Source of the DNA: Pseudomonas allokribbensis
GTDB taxonomy: Bacteria > Pseudomonadota > Gammaproteobacteria > Pseudomonadales > Pseudomonadaceae
Assembly (NCBI RefSeq): GCF_014863605.1
Contig: NZ_CP062252.1
Coordinates: forward strand, 4,969,001-5,033,000
Direction: 5' to 3'
Length of the DNA stretch: 64,000 bases
Notes under the pieces: model-generated
What the model was told of the DNA's origin: nothing
Seen by the model: only the letters and a program-made list of their open reading frames with translations
Database searches by the model: none
Position numbers and translations under genes: made by a program
Shown: positions 17,392 through 31,400 of the stretch, piece by piece
How the letters are laid out: each line of letters starts with the position of its first letter
How positions within the stretch are numbered: the stretch's first letter is position 1

Positions 17392-18402
17392 TCAGGCCAA
17401 CTGCGCGTCAGTGGTCGGCACAATCAAAATGCCCGCCCGCAGGCCGTTCTTGACCTTGGGATTGGGGAAGATGATCCGCGCGCCCTGCTCCTCGATGATC
17501 CAGCGGGTATTGGCCAGGTCTTCGGCCAGCACATAACCCACATCCAGTTCCGAAAAGTTTTCGATGTCCGCCGGCAGGTTCAGGCGGAACGCATCGCTGT
17601 GCTTGATGATTTCCCGGGCCACGCTGAACAGTTGCAGACCGTCCAGCCCCTGCTCGGCCATCTCCGGCTCGGTACCTTCGATGATCTGCTTCAGACGGGT
17701 TTCCAGCAGCGACACATTGACCCCGGCGTTCTGCCCGAACGGCCGCGCCTTGCCCAGTTCCAGGGTGAAGGACTCGGCACCGAGCTTGTCATAGGTGTAG
17801 GAGCTGAACACGATCGACGGCTTGTTCTGCAACAGCACCGCCTCCATGCCGGCCGCACGCAGACGGGACAGTTCAAGACGGGAATGCTGGCGACCCTCCT
17901 TCCACGGATACAGGGCGAACTGCTCGATCTTCGAACCGCGAATCGCCGTGTGCAGGTCGTAGTGCAGACGCTGACGATCCGGCACGCTGAAGAAGCTCGC
18001 CGCCAGGCGCTCCAGCTCGCAGGCGCGCAGGGCTTCGGAGCCGCTGCTTTGTTCGTGACGGCCGTTGAACAGCCGATTGACGTCCTGCTCGATGAAACGC
18101 TCGCCCTTGCGAATCGCTTCCGGGTTGCCGAACAGGAACAGAATGCGTGCGCGCGGCTTCAAGTCGCCGCGGGCGATGTCATGCAGCAACCGGTCGAGCA
18201 ATTCGATCGGTGCCGTTTCGTTGCCGTGGATCCCTGCCGACAGCAGCAGGTCCAGGCCATTGTCGCGTGCTTCGGGTGGCCGGACTTCCAGCGCACCCTC
18301 GCTCAACCAGCGCATGCGCACGCCTTCGACAGTCAGTTGAGTCTTCTCCGCCGGTTCGCGGCCGGCGAGGGTCAGTTCAAGCAGTTTGCCGAGGGCGAGC
18401 AT
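17392..18402 (-). CDS. astE: Succinylglutamate desuccinylase (AstE/AruE)
   Basis: A 336-residue zinc carboxypeptidase-like hydrolase. [11 protein letters not shown] (about residues 55-65) supplies the His and Glu zinc ligands, [11 protein letters not shown] the third His, and the catalytic Glu lies in the [12 protein letters not shown] segment. It releases succinate and glutamate from N-succinylglutamate, the final step of the arginine succinyltransferase (AST) pathway. Last gene of the minus-strand aru operon, 12 bases after the small His-rich gene. Confidence 0.96.
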   Translation of the reverse strand: MLALGKLLELTLAGREPAEKTQLTVEGVRMRWLSEGALEVRPPEARDNGLDLLLSAGIHGNETAPIELLDRLLHDIARGDLKPRARILFLFGNPEAIRKGERFIEQDVNRLFNGRHEQSSGSEALRACELERLAASFFSVPDRQRLHYDLHTAIRGSKIEQFALYPWKEGRQHSRLELSRLRAAGMEAVLLQNKPSIVFSSYTYDKLGAESFTLELGKARPFGQNAGVNVSLLETRLKQIIEGTEPEMAEQGLDGLQLFSVAREIIKHSDAFRLNLPADIENFSELDVGYVLAEDLANTRWIIEEQGARIIFPNPKVKNGLRAGILIVPTTDAQLA

Positions 18403-18414
18403 AGAGCGGTTTCC

Positions 18415-18705
18415 TTAGTGGTCGTGGTTGCAATCCGGGCCGTGCACGTGACCGTCATCGTCGCCGAGGTCAGCCGGTTCCATCTCCAGTTGCAGACTTA
18501 CCAGATTAGTCGCCAATGGGCGCAACAGCAGGTTGGCGTATTCAGCGTCGCCTTCTTCGACGTCCACGCCGATCAACAGTTGGCCGCGGCCGTCCTGCTG
18601 GATCCACAGCTCTTTGCCTTGCCACATGACCGCGACGCGGGTGCAGGAAGTTTCCAGTTGCTTGCCGTCGGTGTCTTCAAGGATCAGCCGCAGGGAATCG
18701 CTCAT
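18415..18705 (-). CDS. Small acidic protein with a His-rich tail inside the aru operon
   Basis: 96 residues starting MSDSLRLILED; the longer frame would overlap astB. The body is acidic beta-strand-like sequence, and the C-terminus DDDGHVHGPDCNHDH carries four His and one Cys, suggesting metal binding. An equivalent small gene sits between astB and astE in other pseudomonads (PA0900-like as I recall), so it belongs to the operon. No function is known to me; delivery of zinc to AstE is only a guess. Confidence 0.75.
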   Translation of the reverse strand: MSDSLRLILEDTDGKQLETSCTRVAVMWQGKELWIQQDGRGQLLIGVDVEEGDAEYANLLLRPLATNLVSLQLEMEPADLGDDDGHVHGPDCNHDH

Positions 18706-18767
18706 GTCTTTTTTACGCTCTGTTGGGGTGACAAGCCGCGCGCCGCGTTCAGGCGGCGCGCCGGCCA

Positions 18768-20114
18768 TCAATTGATCTGGAATGGATAAACCGCGCCCAG
18801 TTTAAGGATTTGCGTCAGTTCATCCAGTGCCGTCCGGCATTCAAGCAGCAATTGCGGGTCCGCCAGATCGCTTTCGCTCAGGCGGTCGCGGTAGTGCTTT
18901 TCAACCCATGCGGTCAACGAACCGTACAACGGGGCGGTCATGATAACCCCTGGGTTGACGGCCGCCAGCTCGGTTTCGTTGAGCGCGACGCGCAGTCGCA
19001 GGCACGCCGGGCCACCGCCGTTCTGCATGCTTTGCTTGAGGTCGAAGACTTTCACTTCGCGGATCAGGCCGCCGGAGCTGGTCAGGCCTTGCAGGTAGTT
19101 CCACACGCGCTCGTTGCCACGGCACTCTTCCGGCACGATCAGCAGCATCGAACCGTCAGGGCGCGACAGCAACTGGCTGTTGAACAGGTAGGAACGCACC
19201 GCGTCGTCCACGGTGACCGCCGAGCGTGGCACGCAGACCGACTGGAACTTGCCGCCGACCTTGGCCAGCTTGGTTTGCAACTCGGCCAGCATCTGCTCGG
19301 TGTCGAGGAACGCGTCCTCGTGATAGAACAGCACCTCGCCGTTGCCCACCGCGATCACGTCGTTGTGGAACACGCCTTGATCGATCACCGCCGGATTCTG
19401 CTGCGCGTAGACCACGCCTTCGTCGCGCAGGCCGTGCAGACGGGCAACTGCTTGCGAGGCTTCGAGGGTCTGGCGCGCCGGGTACTTTTGCGGCGCCGGG
19501 TAACGGGTGTCGAACGCACTGCGACCGAAGACGAAGAACTCGACGCCAGCCTCGCCGTACTCACGGCAGAAACGCGTGTGGTTGGCCGCGCCTTCGTCGC
19601 CGAACTGCGCCACCGCCGGCAATGCGGCGTGGTGAGCAAAGTGTTGCTGATCAGCGAACATCGCACCGAGCACGCGGCTGGTGGTCGGGTGCTCGATGCT
19701 GCGGTGATATTTGCAATTGAGGTTGGCGGCGGTGAAATGCACGCGACCGTCAGCGGTGTCGGCACTCGGGCTGACCGTGGCGGCGTTGGCCACCCACATG
19801 CTCGACGCCGAGCAGCTGGCGACCAGCAGCGGCATCGCGTCTTTTGCGGCGCGCTCGATGACCTGGGCGTCGGTGCCGCTGAAACCCAGACGGCGCAAAG
19901 CAGCCACGTCCGGACGCTCCTGCGGTGCGAGAACGCCCTGCTGAAAGCCCATTTCCATCAGCGCTTTCATTTTCGCCAGGCCTTGCAGCGCCGCTTCCTT
20001 CGGATTCGAGGACTGCTGGCTGTTGCTCTGGGACGCAACGTTGCCGTAGGACAGACCACCGTAGTTATGAGTCGGCCCCACTAGACCGTCAAAATTGACT
20101 TCAAAGGATTTCAT
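18768..20114 (-). CDS. astB: N-succinylarginine dihydrolase
   Basis: 448 residues, the standard length for this amidinotransferase-fold enzyme. N-terminal [16 protein letters not shown] is diagnostic, a central [23 protein letters not shown] region carries the catalytic His, and [13 protein letters not shown] holds the nucleophile Cys. It hydrolyses N-succinylarginine to succinylornithine, CO2 and two ammonia molecules, the second AST step. Start 20114 is chosen over an upstream Met 13 codons earlier by family length. Confidence 0.97.
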   Translation of the reverse strand: MKSFEVNFDGLVGPTHNYGGLSYGNVASQSNSQQSSNPKEAALQGLAKMKALMEMGFQQGVLAPQERPDVAALRRLGFSGTDAQVIERAAKDAMPLLVASCSASSMWVANAATVSPSADTADGRVHFTAANLNCKYHRSIEHPTTSRVLGAMFADQQHFAHHAALPAVAQFGDEGAANHTRFCREYGEAGVEFFVFGRSAFDTRYPAPQKYPARQTLEASQAVARLHGLRDEGVVYAQQNPAVIDQGVFHNDVIAVGNGEVLFYHEDAFLDTEQMLAELQTKLAKVGGKFQSVCVPRSAVTVDDAVRSYLFNSQLLSRPDGSMLLIVPEECRGNERVWNYLQGLTSSGGLIREVKVFDLKQSMQNGGGPACLRLRVALNETELAAVNPGVIMTAPLYGSLTAWVEKHYRDRLSESDLADPQLLLECRTALDELTQILKLGAVYPFQIN

Positions 20115-20187
20115 CAGCGAGGCTCCACGAGAATCTGTTTTTATAGGCATCAAATAACAATTGAGTGCAATCGAGGCGCGACGCGCC

Positions 20188-22679
<2,492 letters not shown>

Positions 22680-22730
22680 GCTATCTCCTCAAACGGGCCG
22701 CCGTGGCCACCCGTGAAACTCGCTAAGGCG

Positions 22731-23750
22731 TTAAACCGCCACCAGGCGCACGCTGGCACCTTCACCGACGCCCAGGGCTTCGGCCGCTTCCAGATCCAGG
22801 GTCACCGGTTTGCCCGGCGCGTAATCCAGTTCCAGCAATACCGCGCGGTAATCCTGCAACTGGGCATTGGCCACCAGATACTGGCGCCCGGCACCTTTGA
22901 CCGGCTCGCCGATCTTCACCGGCACCACACGGCTCTGGGCGATCGAACGGATCCCCGAGACGCGTGCATGCAGGGTCGGGCCACCGTCGAAAATGTCGAT
23001 GTAGTGATCGGTCTCGAAGCCTTCGCGCATCAGGATGTCGAAGGTGATCTGCGCACGCGGGTGAACCTGGCCCATCGCTTCCTGAGCGGAGTCCGGCAGC
23101 AGCGGCACGTAGATCGGGTAATGCGGCATCAGTTCGGCGAGGAACGTGCGGCTTTTCAGGCCACACAGACGCTCGGCCTCGGCGTAGTTCAAGTCGAAGA
23201 AGTTGCGACCGATGGCGTCCCAGAACGGCGAGTCGCCGTTCTCGTCGCTGTAACCGACGATCTCGGTCACCACCGAATCGGCGAACCGCTCCGGGTGGCT
23301 GGCGACGAACAGCAGACGGCCACGGGAGTTGAGTTCCGAGAACGGCGAACCCACAAGCTCGCGCTGCACGTAGAAACTGGTCAGCAGACTGTTGCCGGTC
23401 AGGTCGTGGCATTGCGAGAGCACGTGGATCTTGTTGTGGATCTTCAGCTCGCGGGAGGCATGCACGAAGGTCTCGTTGCGAAAGCTGTAGAACGGCTCGG
23501 AATAACCGGCCGAAGCGACGATCGCCGAGCAGCCCACCAGTTTGCCGGTGGCGGTGTCTTCAAGGACGAAGAAGTAACTCTCTTCACCGTTGAAGCTCAC
23601 TTCGGCGGCAAACGAGGCTTCGCTCGCGGCGATCTTGTCGCTCAGGCGTTCCACGTCATCCGGCAAGGAAGTGACACCAATCGGGCTGTCCGCAGCCAGA
23701 CGCTGTACCTCGCCCAGATCAGCCATTTGCGCGGGGCGCATCACCAGCAT
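22731..23750 (-). CDS. aruF: Arginine/ornithine N-succinyltransferase, alpha-type subunit (AruF)
   Basis: 339 residues beginning MLVMRPAQMADL; same fold and blocks as AruG (GDSPFWDAIGRNFFDLNYAEA, FLAELMPHYPIYVPLLP). It is upstream of aruG and downstream of aruC, the fixed Pseudomonas order, which supports the alpha assignment. The 131-base gap to aruC contains GC-rich inverted repeats such as TGCCGGGC-AG-GCCCGGCA that could tune the ratio of aruC to downstream genes. Confidence 0.95.
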   Translation of the reverse strand: MLVMRPAQMADLGEVQRLAADSPIGVTSLPDDVERLSDKIAASEASFAAEVSFNGEESYFFVLEDTATGKLVGCSAIVASAGYSEPFYSFRNETFVHASRELKIHNKIHVLSQCHDLTGNSLLTSFYVQRELVGSPFSELNSRGRLLFVASHPERFADSVVTEIVGYSDENGDSPFWDAIGRNFFDLNYAEAERLCGLKSRTFLAELMPHYPIYVPLLPDSAQEAMGQVHPRAQITFDILMREGFETDHYIDIFDGGPTLHARVSGIRSIAQSRVVPVKIGEPVKGAGRQYLVANAQLQDYRAVLLELDYAPGKPVTLDLEAAEALGVGEGASVRLVAV

Positions 23751-23881
23751 GGTGTCACTCCTTTCTCAACTTCAGGTCGGCGAAAGCGCCGACTCGGGAA
23801 AAAAATGCCGGGCAGGCCCGGCACAGGAAAATTGTCCCGCCGCCAGTCCATGACGACAGGCGGCGGGCGGTCTTGCATGAA

Positions 23882-25217
<1,336 letters not shown>

Positions 25218-25231
25218 GGATTTTCCCGGGT

Positions 25232-25268
25232 TTACGGCAATGCGACATATAGCGTCGCAAAGGCGCAG
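25232..25268 (-). promoter_or_regulatory. Candidate ArgR operator upstream of aruC (distal)
   Basis: A second exact TGTCGC-N8-AA half-site (25232-25247, minus strand), with a weaker partner upstream. Two such sites ahead of aruC fit activation by ArgR with arginine. Confidence 0.42.
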
Positions 25269-25408
25269 TTTAAACTGCCGCCGGCCATTGCAGCACTCCT
25301 GCGAGCTTATCAATTGCGAAGGCGCTTGCTGTCATACATATGTACCACCGGACACGGGATGCATTTTGCTCTGCTTGAGCTCCTTATCGACGCTCAAGGA
25401 CGCCAACG

Positions 25409-28400
25409 ATGTCTTCCACCACCGGGCAATCGCTCAACCCCGCTTCTCACTATGAACCGCTGGCCAAAGCGATCCCCGAATGGCTGGGTAAGGCCTCACC
25501 CGCCCGACGCTCCGCATTGAAGAACAGCCGCCGCCCCCTCACCGACGCGCTCAAGTCAGCTCCGCGACCGCAGCATGACGCCCTCAGAAGCGCAATTGCC
25601 ACGCACATGACGGCACAAAATGCTGTCGATCAAATGCTCGACCGCGTGCAAAACGCCAGTACCTTCGCCGAGCCTCTGCTGACCGAGGCGCTGAAGTCGC
25701 GCTTCGACCTGGACGTGAATGTCAGGGAAACCTTTTTGCAGTTGTATATCCCCGTCACAGCGGCTGGCATGACCACCGGCACCCGGACGTGGACGGTGTC
25801 TCTGCTGGAGGCGGCGCTGCATAACTTCGAAGCTGGCGAAACAGAAGCCGGTGCGTATGCCAGCGGCTCCTCGTTCATCACCCGCCCGTCGGCGACAGAG
25901 CAATTCGATACGCTGGCGCCGCTCAATGAGAAACCCGGCATCCCGGCCTTTACCCGTCTTTGCCGGGAGCTGGATATCGGCGCCCGCTACAAGAACTATC
26001 TCGAGGAAAACCTCGCGATTTCCAATCCGGTGGCGGCTGCTGTGCTGAGACACAAAGTCAACGCGACGCAAAAAACTGCACTGCGTGTCGCACTGAAGAT
26101 GGCCCGGATGAAGGGCGATATCAGTGAAGCGAATCTGCTGTCGATTGAAAGCCTGCTGGATGGCGCAACCACCGTATTGATGAACGGCCAGCCAATGCGG
26201 TGCCACGACTTGACGATGATGTCGGTCGCCCTGACCGGGATCGTGATATTTGCGCCAGACCTCGAACGCGCGAAAACCGCAGTCAGTGTGGTGGCTTACT
26301 TACCGGATGACCCGGAGCATCCGATCAAGGAGTACCGCTCCACCGCAGACCTCGCAAAAGAACTGATCCGGCAATTGCGCGGGACCGACTATCAGCGATT
26401 CTTCAGCCGCTTTGTCGCTCACGAGCAGCGTGGACAATTTTTCGGTCAGCTCAAGCAACGCCTGAGCGAAGTGAAGTGGCACCCGCCCCAGGCCGGTAGT
26501 CAATCGCCGTCCTGGCGTGATAAGCCAATTGAAAAGCCTGATCTGCAATTGGCAGTCACACCCATCGTCGGCGAACTTTGGGAACATCTTTATCAGGGCA
26601 AGCTGAACAAGATCCTCAACGATGCGACGGTGATTGCAGTTCCAACCGCAATGGTCGATCGCAATGCACGCTGGAGGCGCTGGGATTCGTTTGTCAGTGT
26701 CGCGGCGTCGATCCTGGAAATCGCCGCATTCGTCGTTTTGCCGTTCGTGCCGTTTCTGGGCGAAATGATGATGGCGTACATCGCTTACCAACTGCTCGAT
26801 GAGGTCTTCGAATCTGTCATTGATTGGGCTGAAGGTCAGACGACCGAAGCCAGCGAACATTTCTTTGCAGCACTCGAATCGCTGATCCAGCTCGGCGCTT
26901 TCGGCATTGGCACCGGCATCGCCATGACCGAGCTGCCCAAGGTGTTGCCGGCCGAGGTGGTGGCGTTCATGGATCGCTTCCAGCCGGTGAAACTGCGCAA
27001 CGGCAGAACCCTGTACTGGAAGCCTGAACTGCAAAGCTACACCCGTGACACCGTGCCAGCCGCTGACTCCACGCCTGACGCGCAAGGCTTGCACAGGCTT
27101 CAGGGTAAAAAACTGCTACCGATGGAGCAGGCGCACTTCGTCGTCAATGATCACGAGCTACCCGGCAAGTGGCGCATCGAACACCCTGTGCGCACCGATG
27201 CCTATGAACCAGTCGTGCGACATAACGGCGAAGGTGCGTTTCATACCGAACTGGAAAATCCGCTGCAGTGGGACGGCGCCACCGTGCTGCGACGTATCGG
27301 CCCGCGCATGGAACCGTTCGCCCCGGCCCGGCGCGAGCGAATGCTTCAAGTCAGCGGCTACACCGAAGACGGTTTGCGCAAGATGCACGTGAATCAGGAG
27401 CGCGTGCCACCGTTGCTGGCCGACACCATCGAGCGCTTCAGGATCGATCAGGATCTGCAGACGTTCATCGAGCAACTGACCAGCGACGATCCAGCGATTT
27501 ATCGCAAGGCCGATCCGTTGATCCAGCTTCAATTGCTCAACGAGCAGGGCCTGTGGCCGGACACCAAACGGCTGCGCCTGATCAATGCCTTGGGCGAAAC
27601 GTTCTGGCAGTCCTCCGACAATGCGCAGCTCCCGTTGACAGACATTCACGCTGACCGGCTTATCGACAGCGACCTGCTCAAGACTTTGCTGCAAACCCTC
27701 GGCGAAGCCGAAGTCCACGCCCTGCTCAATGAAGAGTTCGGGCAGAAAATCGCCCTCGAGGTACGCAGTCGTCAACTCAGGATCCGGCTCGCGCAGATCG
27801 CCGAACAGCAGCGCCCTGCCCTGTTCGAACAACGCTATCAGTCACTCCAGCATCACGATGCCCCGCTGGTGAAACAAGTGGCACGGCACGTACCTCAACT
27901 GCCCGTCAGGATCACCGAAGAACTCGTTCTCACCGCTACCGGCACCGAGCTGCTGCAACTGGGCGAAGGCGCGTTTGCAGAGCGTCAGCAGCGACTCTCT
28001 GAAAACGCCCTGCACGAATTGCGGATCACCCGCGCCTATGAAGGACTGGAAATCGATTCGGTGCACAACCCGGATTCCGAAACCCTGGCACTGCACAGCC
28101 TGTCGCTGCTGCCGGGTTGGTCAGACGCGGTGAGTCTCGAAGTCCGCGACCAGTCGTTTGCAGGGAACAGGCTCGACACCACCGGCCCCGTGGGTGCGGC
28201 CATCGAGAAAGTACTGGTGCGCCGGGCCGACGGCACCTGGCAGCCGTTCGACCAGGCCGGACTGGAACTGCACGGCCCGACGGATTTCTACACCAGCGTG
28301 CTGCAAGCCTTGCCCGATACACAGCGCCGGGCAATGAACCTGCAAATCGGCGAAGGGCAGAAACTCCGGCAGCTCATACGCGATAATCCCCTGCCACGCG

Positions 28401-31400
28401 CCAGCCTGCGACTCACACTGGCAGTCGAAACCGCTCCCGCAGCCGACGTCGACCCCCTGCGCCTGCTGGGCGCTGAAGGTTACTCACGCAATCTGTCATC
28501 CGACGATTCACCGCCTACCCTGGAAACCCGGGTGCGCGATGTTTTTCCCGGCATCACGCAAGAAGGCCTGCAGGCGATGGTGCTGCACCTGCAAAGCCAT
28601 CTGGAGAATCCGATTGCCGAGCTATCGCGCCTGCGCCTCGAATACGCGCGCCTGGAAAACGATCTTGATCAATGGCGCCTCCGGGAAGTGCGGATCGATC
28701 CCGCGACCGGCCAGGAACTGTCCCTCGCCCGGCGGGCAGCCGCAGGGCGTGACCGACAAGTGTTCGCCCGCACACTGCTCAGTTGCTGGCGCCGGGAAAC
28801 CCAGGAACGCTTTGGCTATCGCATGCGCTTCACCGAACCTCTGCTGGGCGACCTGCCGGTGCTGACGGCGGACTTCAGCCATGTCATCAGCCTGGAATTG
28901 AGCGGCAGCGGAACATCCGCAGGCATCGAGACTTTCATAGGCCGATTCCCTCGTTTGTCCCGTCTCGACCTGCAGAACTTCGACCTGCACAACTTGCCGC
29001 AAGCCATCACGACCCTGCCCACCCTGCGACAACTGCGACTGCGTAAATGTGGAATCATCCTGACCCCGGAAAATCAGGCGCTACTGACATCACTCAACGA
29101 ACTGGTGGAGCTGGACCTGAAGGACAACCCGCTGGGAACGAACTTCGACGTAACCTTCATGCCTTCGCTGACCTACCTCAACCTGTCGCGCACCGGGATT
29201 GCCGAAGTGCCCGTCGGCTTGATCGATCACCCGCAGATCAGGAGCGCCTGGCTGACCGACAACCAGATCACCACGCTGCCCGCAGCGCTGTTCGAGTTCT
29301 CCCCCACCGCCGGGGCCGGATACGATTTCTCCGGTAACCCGCTTTCCGCTGCTGCGCGCGAGCGGGTGAAAACCTATTTCACCCGCACAGGCGTCAATTT
29401 CGGCGTTCGTGCCGAACAGGCCGATATCGTCCGCACCAGAGCACTGTTTCCGGATATCGATGAAGGCCAGGCCAGCGGCCTGATTTATCGCTTGCCCGGC
29501 TCACTGATTCAGGGCCGTTTGCAACTGACGGCGTGGGAAACCGAGTTGGCAACGCTGAGTACCGAGCTGACTCGCTGGGCCAGGGACACTCCCGACCGCG
29601 ACCCGAACAGCGGCGCGATGCTGGAGGCCAACGAACGGTTTACCGAACAGGATGCGCGCGAAACCTTCGCCGTCAAGCTGCTGCGCCTGTGGCGTCACCG
29701 CTCGAAAATCCATCCTCACGCCAGGGCCGATGTCTTCACGGCCGAAGCTACGTTCATCGGCGACCTGCCGCAAATGAGCGCTGACTTCAACCACATCACT
29801 GCGCTGACCCTCAACGGCAACAAAGGCCTGCGCGGCAATGCGCCCTTCCTCAAAAGTTTTCCCCGGCTCAAGCGGTTGTTTCTGCGCAATGGTGAGCTCG
29901 ATCAATTGACCCAAACCCTCACCGGGCTGCCGATGCTGGAGGTGTTGGTACTGGACAGCTGCGGCGTGAGTTTCACCGCCGAATCACTGACGGCGCTGGC
30001 CGCGATGCCCAGTCTCGAATCACTGGAACTGCCGGGAAATCCGCTGGATCTGGTGCCCGACCTGCAAACCCTGACCACACTCACTTACCTTGACCTGTCG
30101 CGTACGGGCCTGCTGGAAATCCCGCCCGGTCTGATCGATCACCCAACCCTCAAGACCGCGATCCTCAGCGAAAACCAGATCACCGAACTGCCCGAGGCAC
30201 TGTTTGAGTTATCGGCCCAGGCCGGTGACGGCTACGACCTGTCGAACAACCCGCTGACCCTCGCCACTCGAGAAAGGATCAAACAGTACTGCCGTGAAAC
30301 CGGCCAGGATTTCGCCGTCCTCGCCGACGCGGCCGATATCGAAACCACCCAGCAGCTGTTTCCAGATCTCGACGCGCAGGACGCCAGCGATGTGTTCTAC
30401 AACTTACCGGGTTCACTCGAACATGGCCGTAGCCAGCTGCGGCACTGGCAGGCAGAAATCCGTCAACTGAACGCCGACCTTGCGCGGTGGGCAGCAGCAG
30501 GGCCGAGCGTTCACCCGAGTACGGGGCGGTTACTCAATCCCCGGCAGTTATTCATGATGCAAGCCAACAGGAAACTGTTCGCTCAGCGAATCGAAGAACT
30601 GTGGCGCTTCCGGTTTGCCGAAAAGCCCACCGAACGAGGCAATGTACTGATCGCGGAACTGCCTTTCATCGGCGAGCTTCCCGTGCTGTCAGCGGACTTC
30701 AGCCACATCGCCGAGCTGACACTCGACGGTAACCCGACTCTGAGCGGCGTCGATGCCTTCCTTTCATCCTTTACCGGCCTTCGTCACCTGGAACTGCACG
30801 AATTCAAACTTGAGCACTTGCCCCAGGCGTGCGAGCGAATGCCCTCGCTGGCACGTCTGGTACTGGAGTACTGCGAGCTGACCCTGACGCCACCCACCCA
30901 GGCTCGCCTGTCTTCGATGGCCCGATTGCAGTTCCTCAACCTGAGCCATAACCCGTTGGGCGCCACACCGGAGTTGAAGGAGTTGCCAGCGCTGATCCAT
31001 GTGCGCCTGATCGACACCGGAATCACCCACGTGCCGGAAGGCCTGGTCGAACACCCGACACTGATCATGGCCAACTTCGATCACAACCGGATCAGCGAAC
31101 TGCCCGACAGTCTGTTCGACCTTCCCGTGCTTTCGCCCAACCAGTTCATTCTGGGTGAAAACCCGTTGTCACCCGCCACACGCGAACGAATCAAGAGCAG
31201 CTACCAGCGCAACCGGCAAGACTTCGGGGTGTCGATGCCCCAGGCGGATATCGACCGCGTGCTTGCGCTGTTTCCCGCGCTGGACGCAGAGCAAGCGAGT
31301 CGAATGCTCTACCTGTTGCCGGGAACACTTGATCAAGGTCGCCTTCAAATCGCTCAATGGGAAACGGAATGGCAGCAGCTGGATGCGACGCTCAACCGTT

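Noticed and set aside
23790..23870. Inverted repeats between aruC and aruF as an operon terminator
   Set aside because: There is no T run, and aru genes continue on the same strand; at most they attenuate or stabilise RNA.
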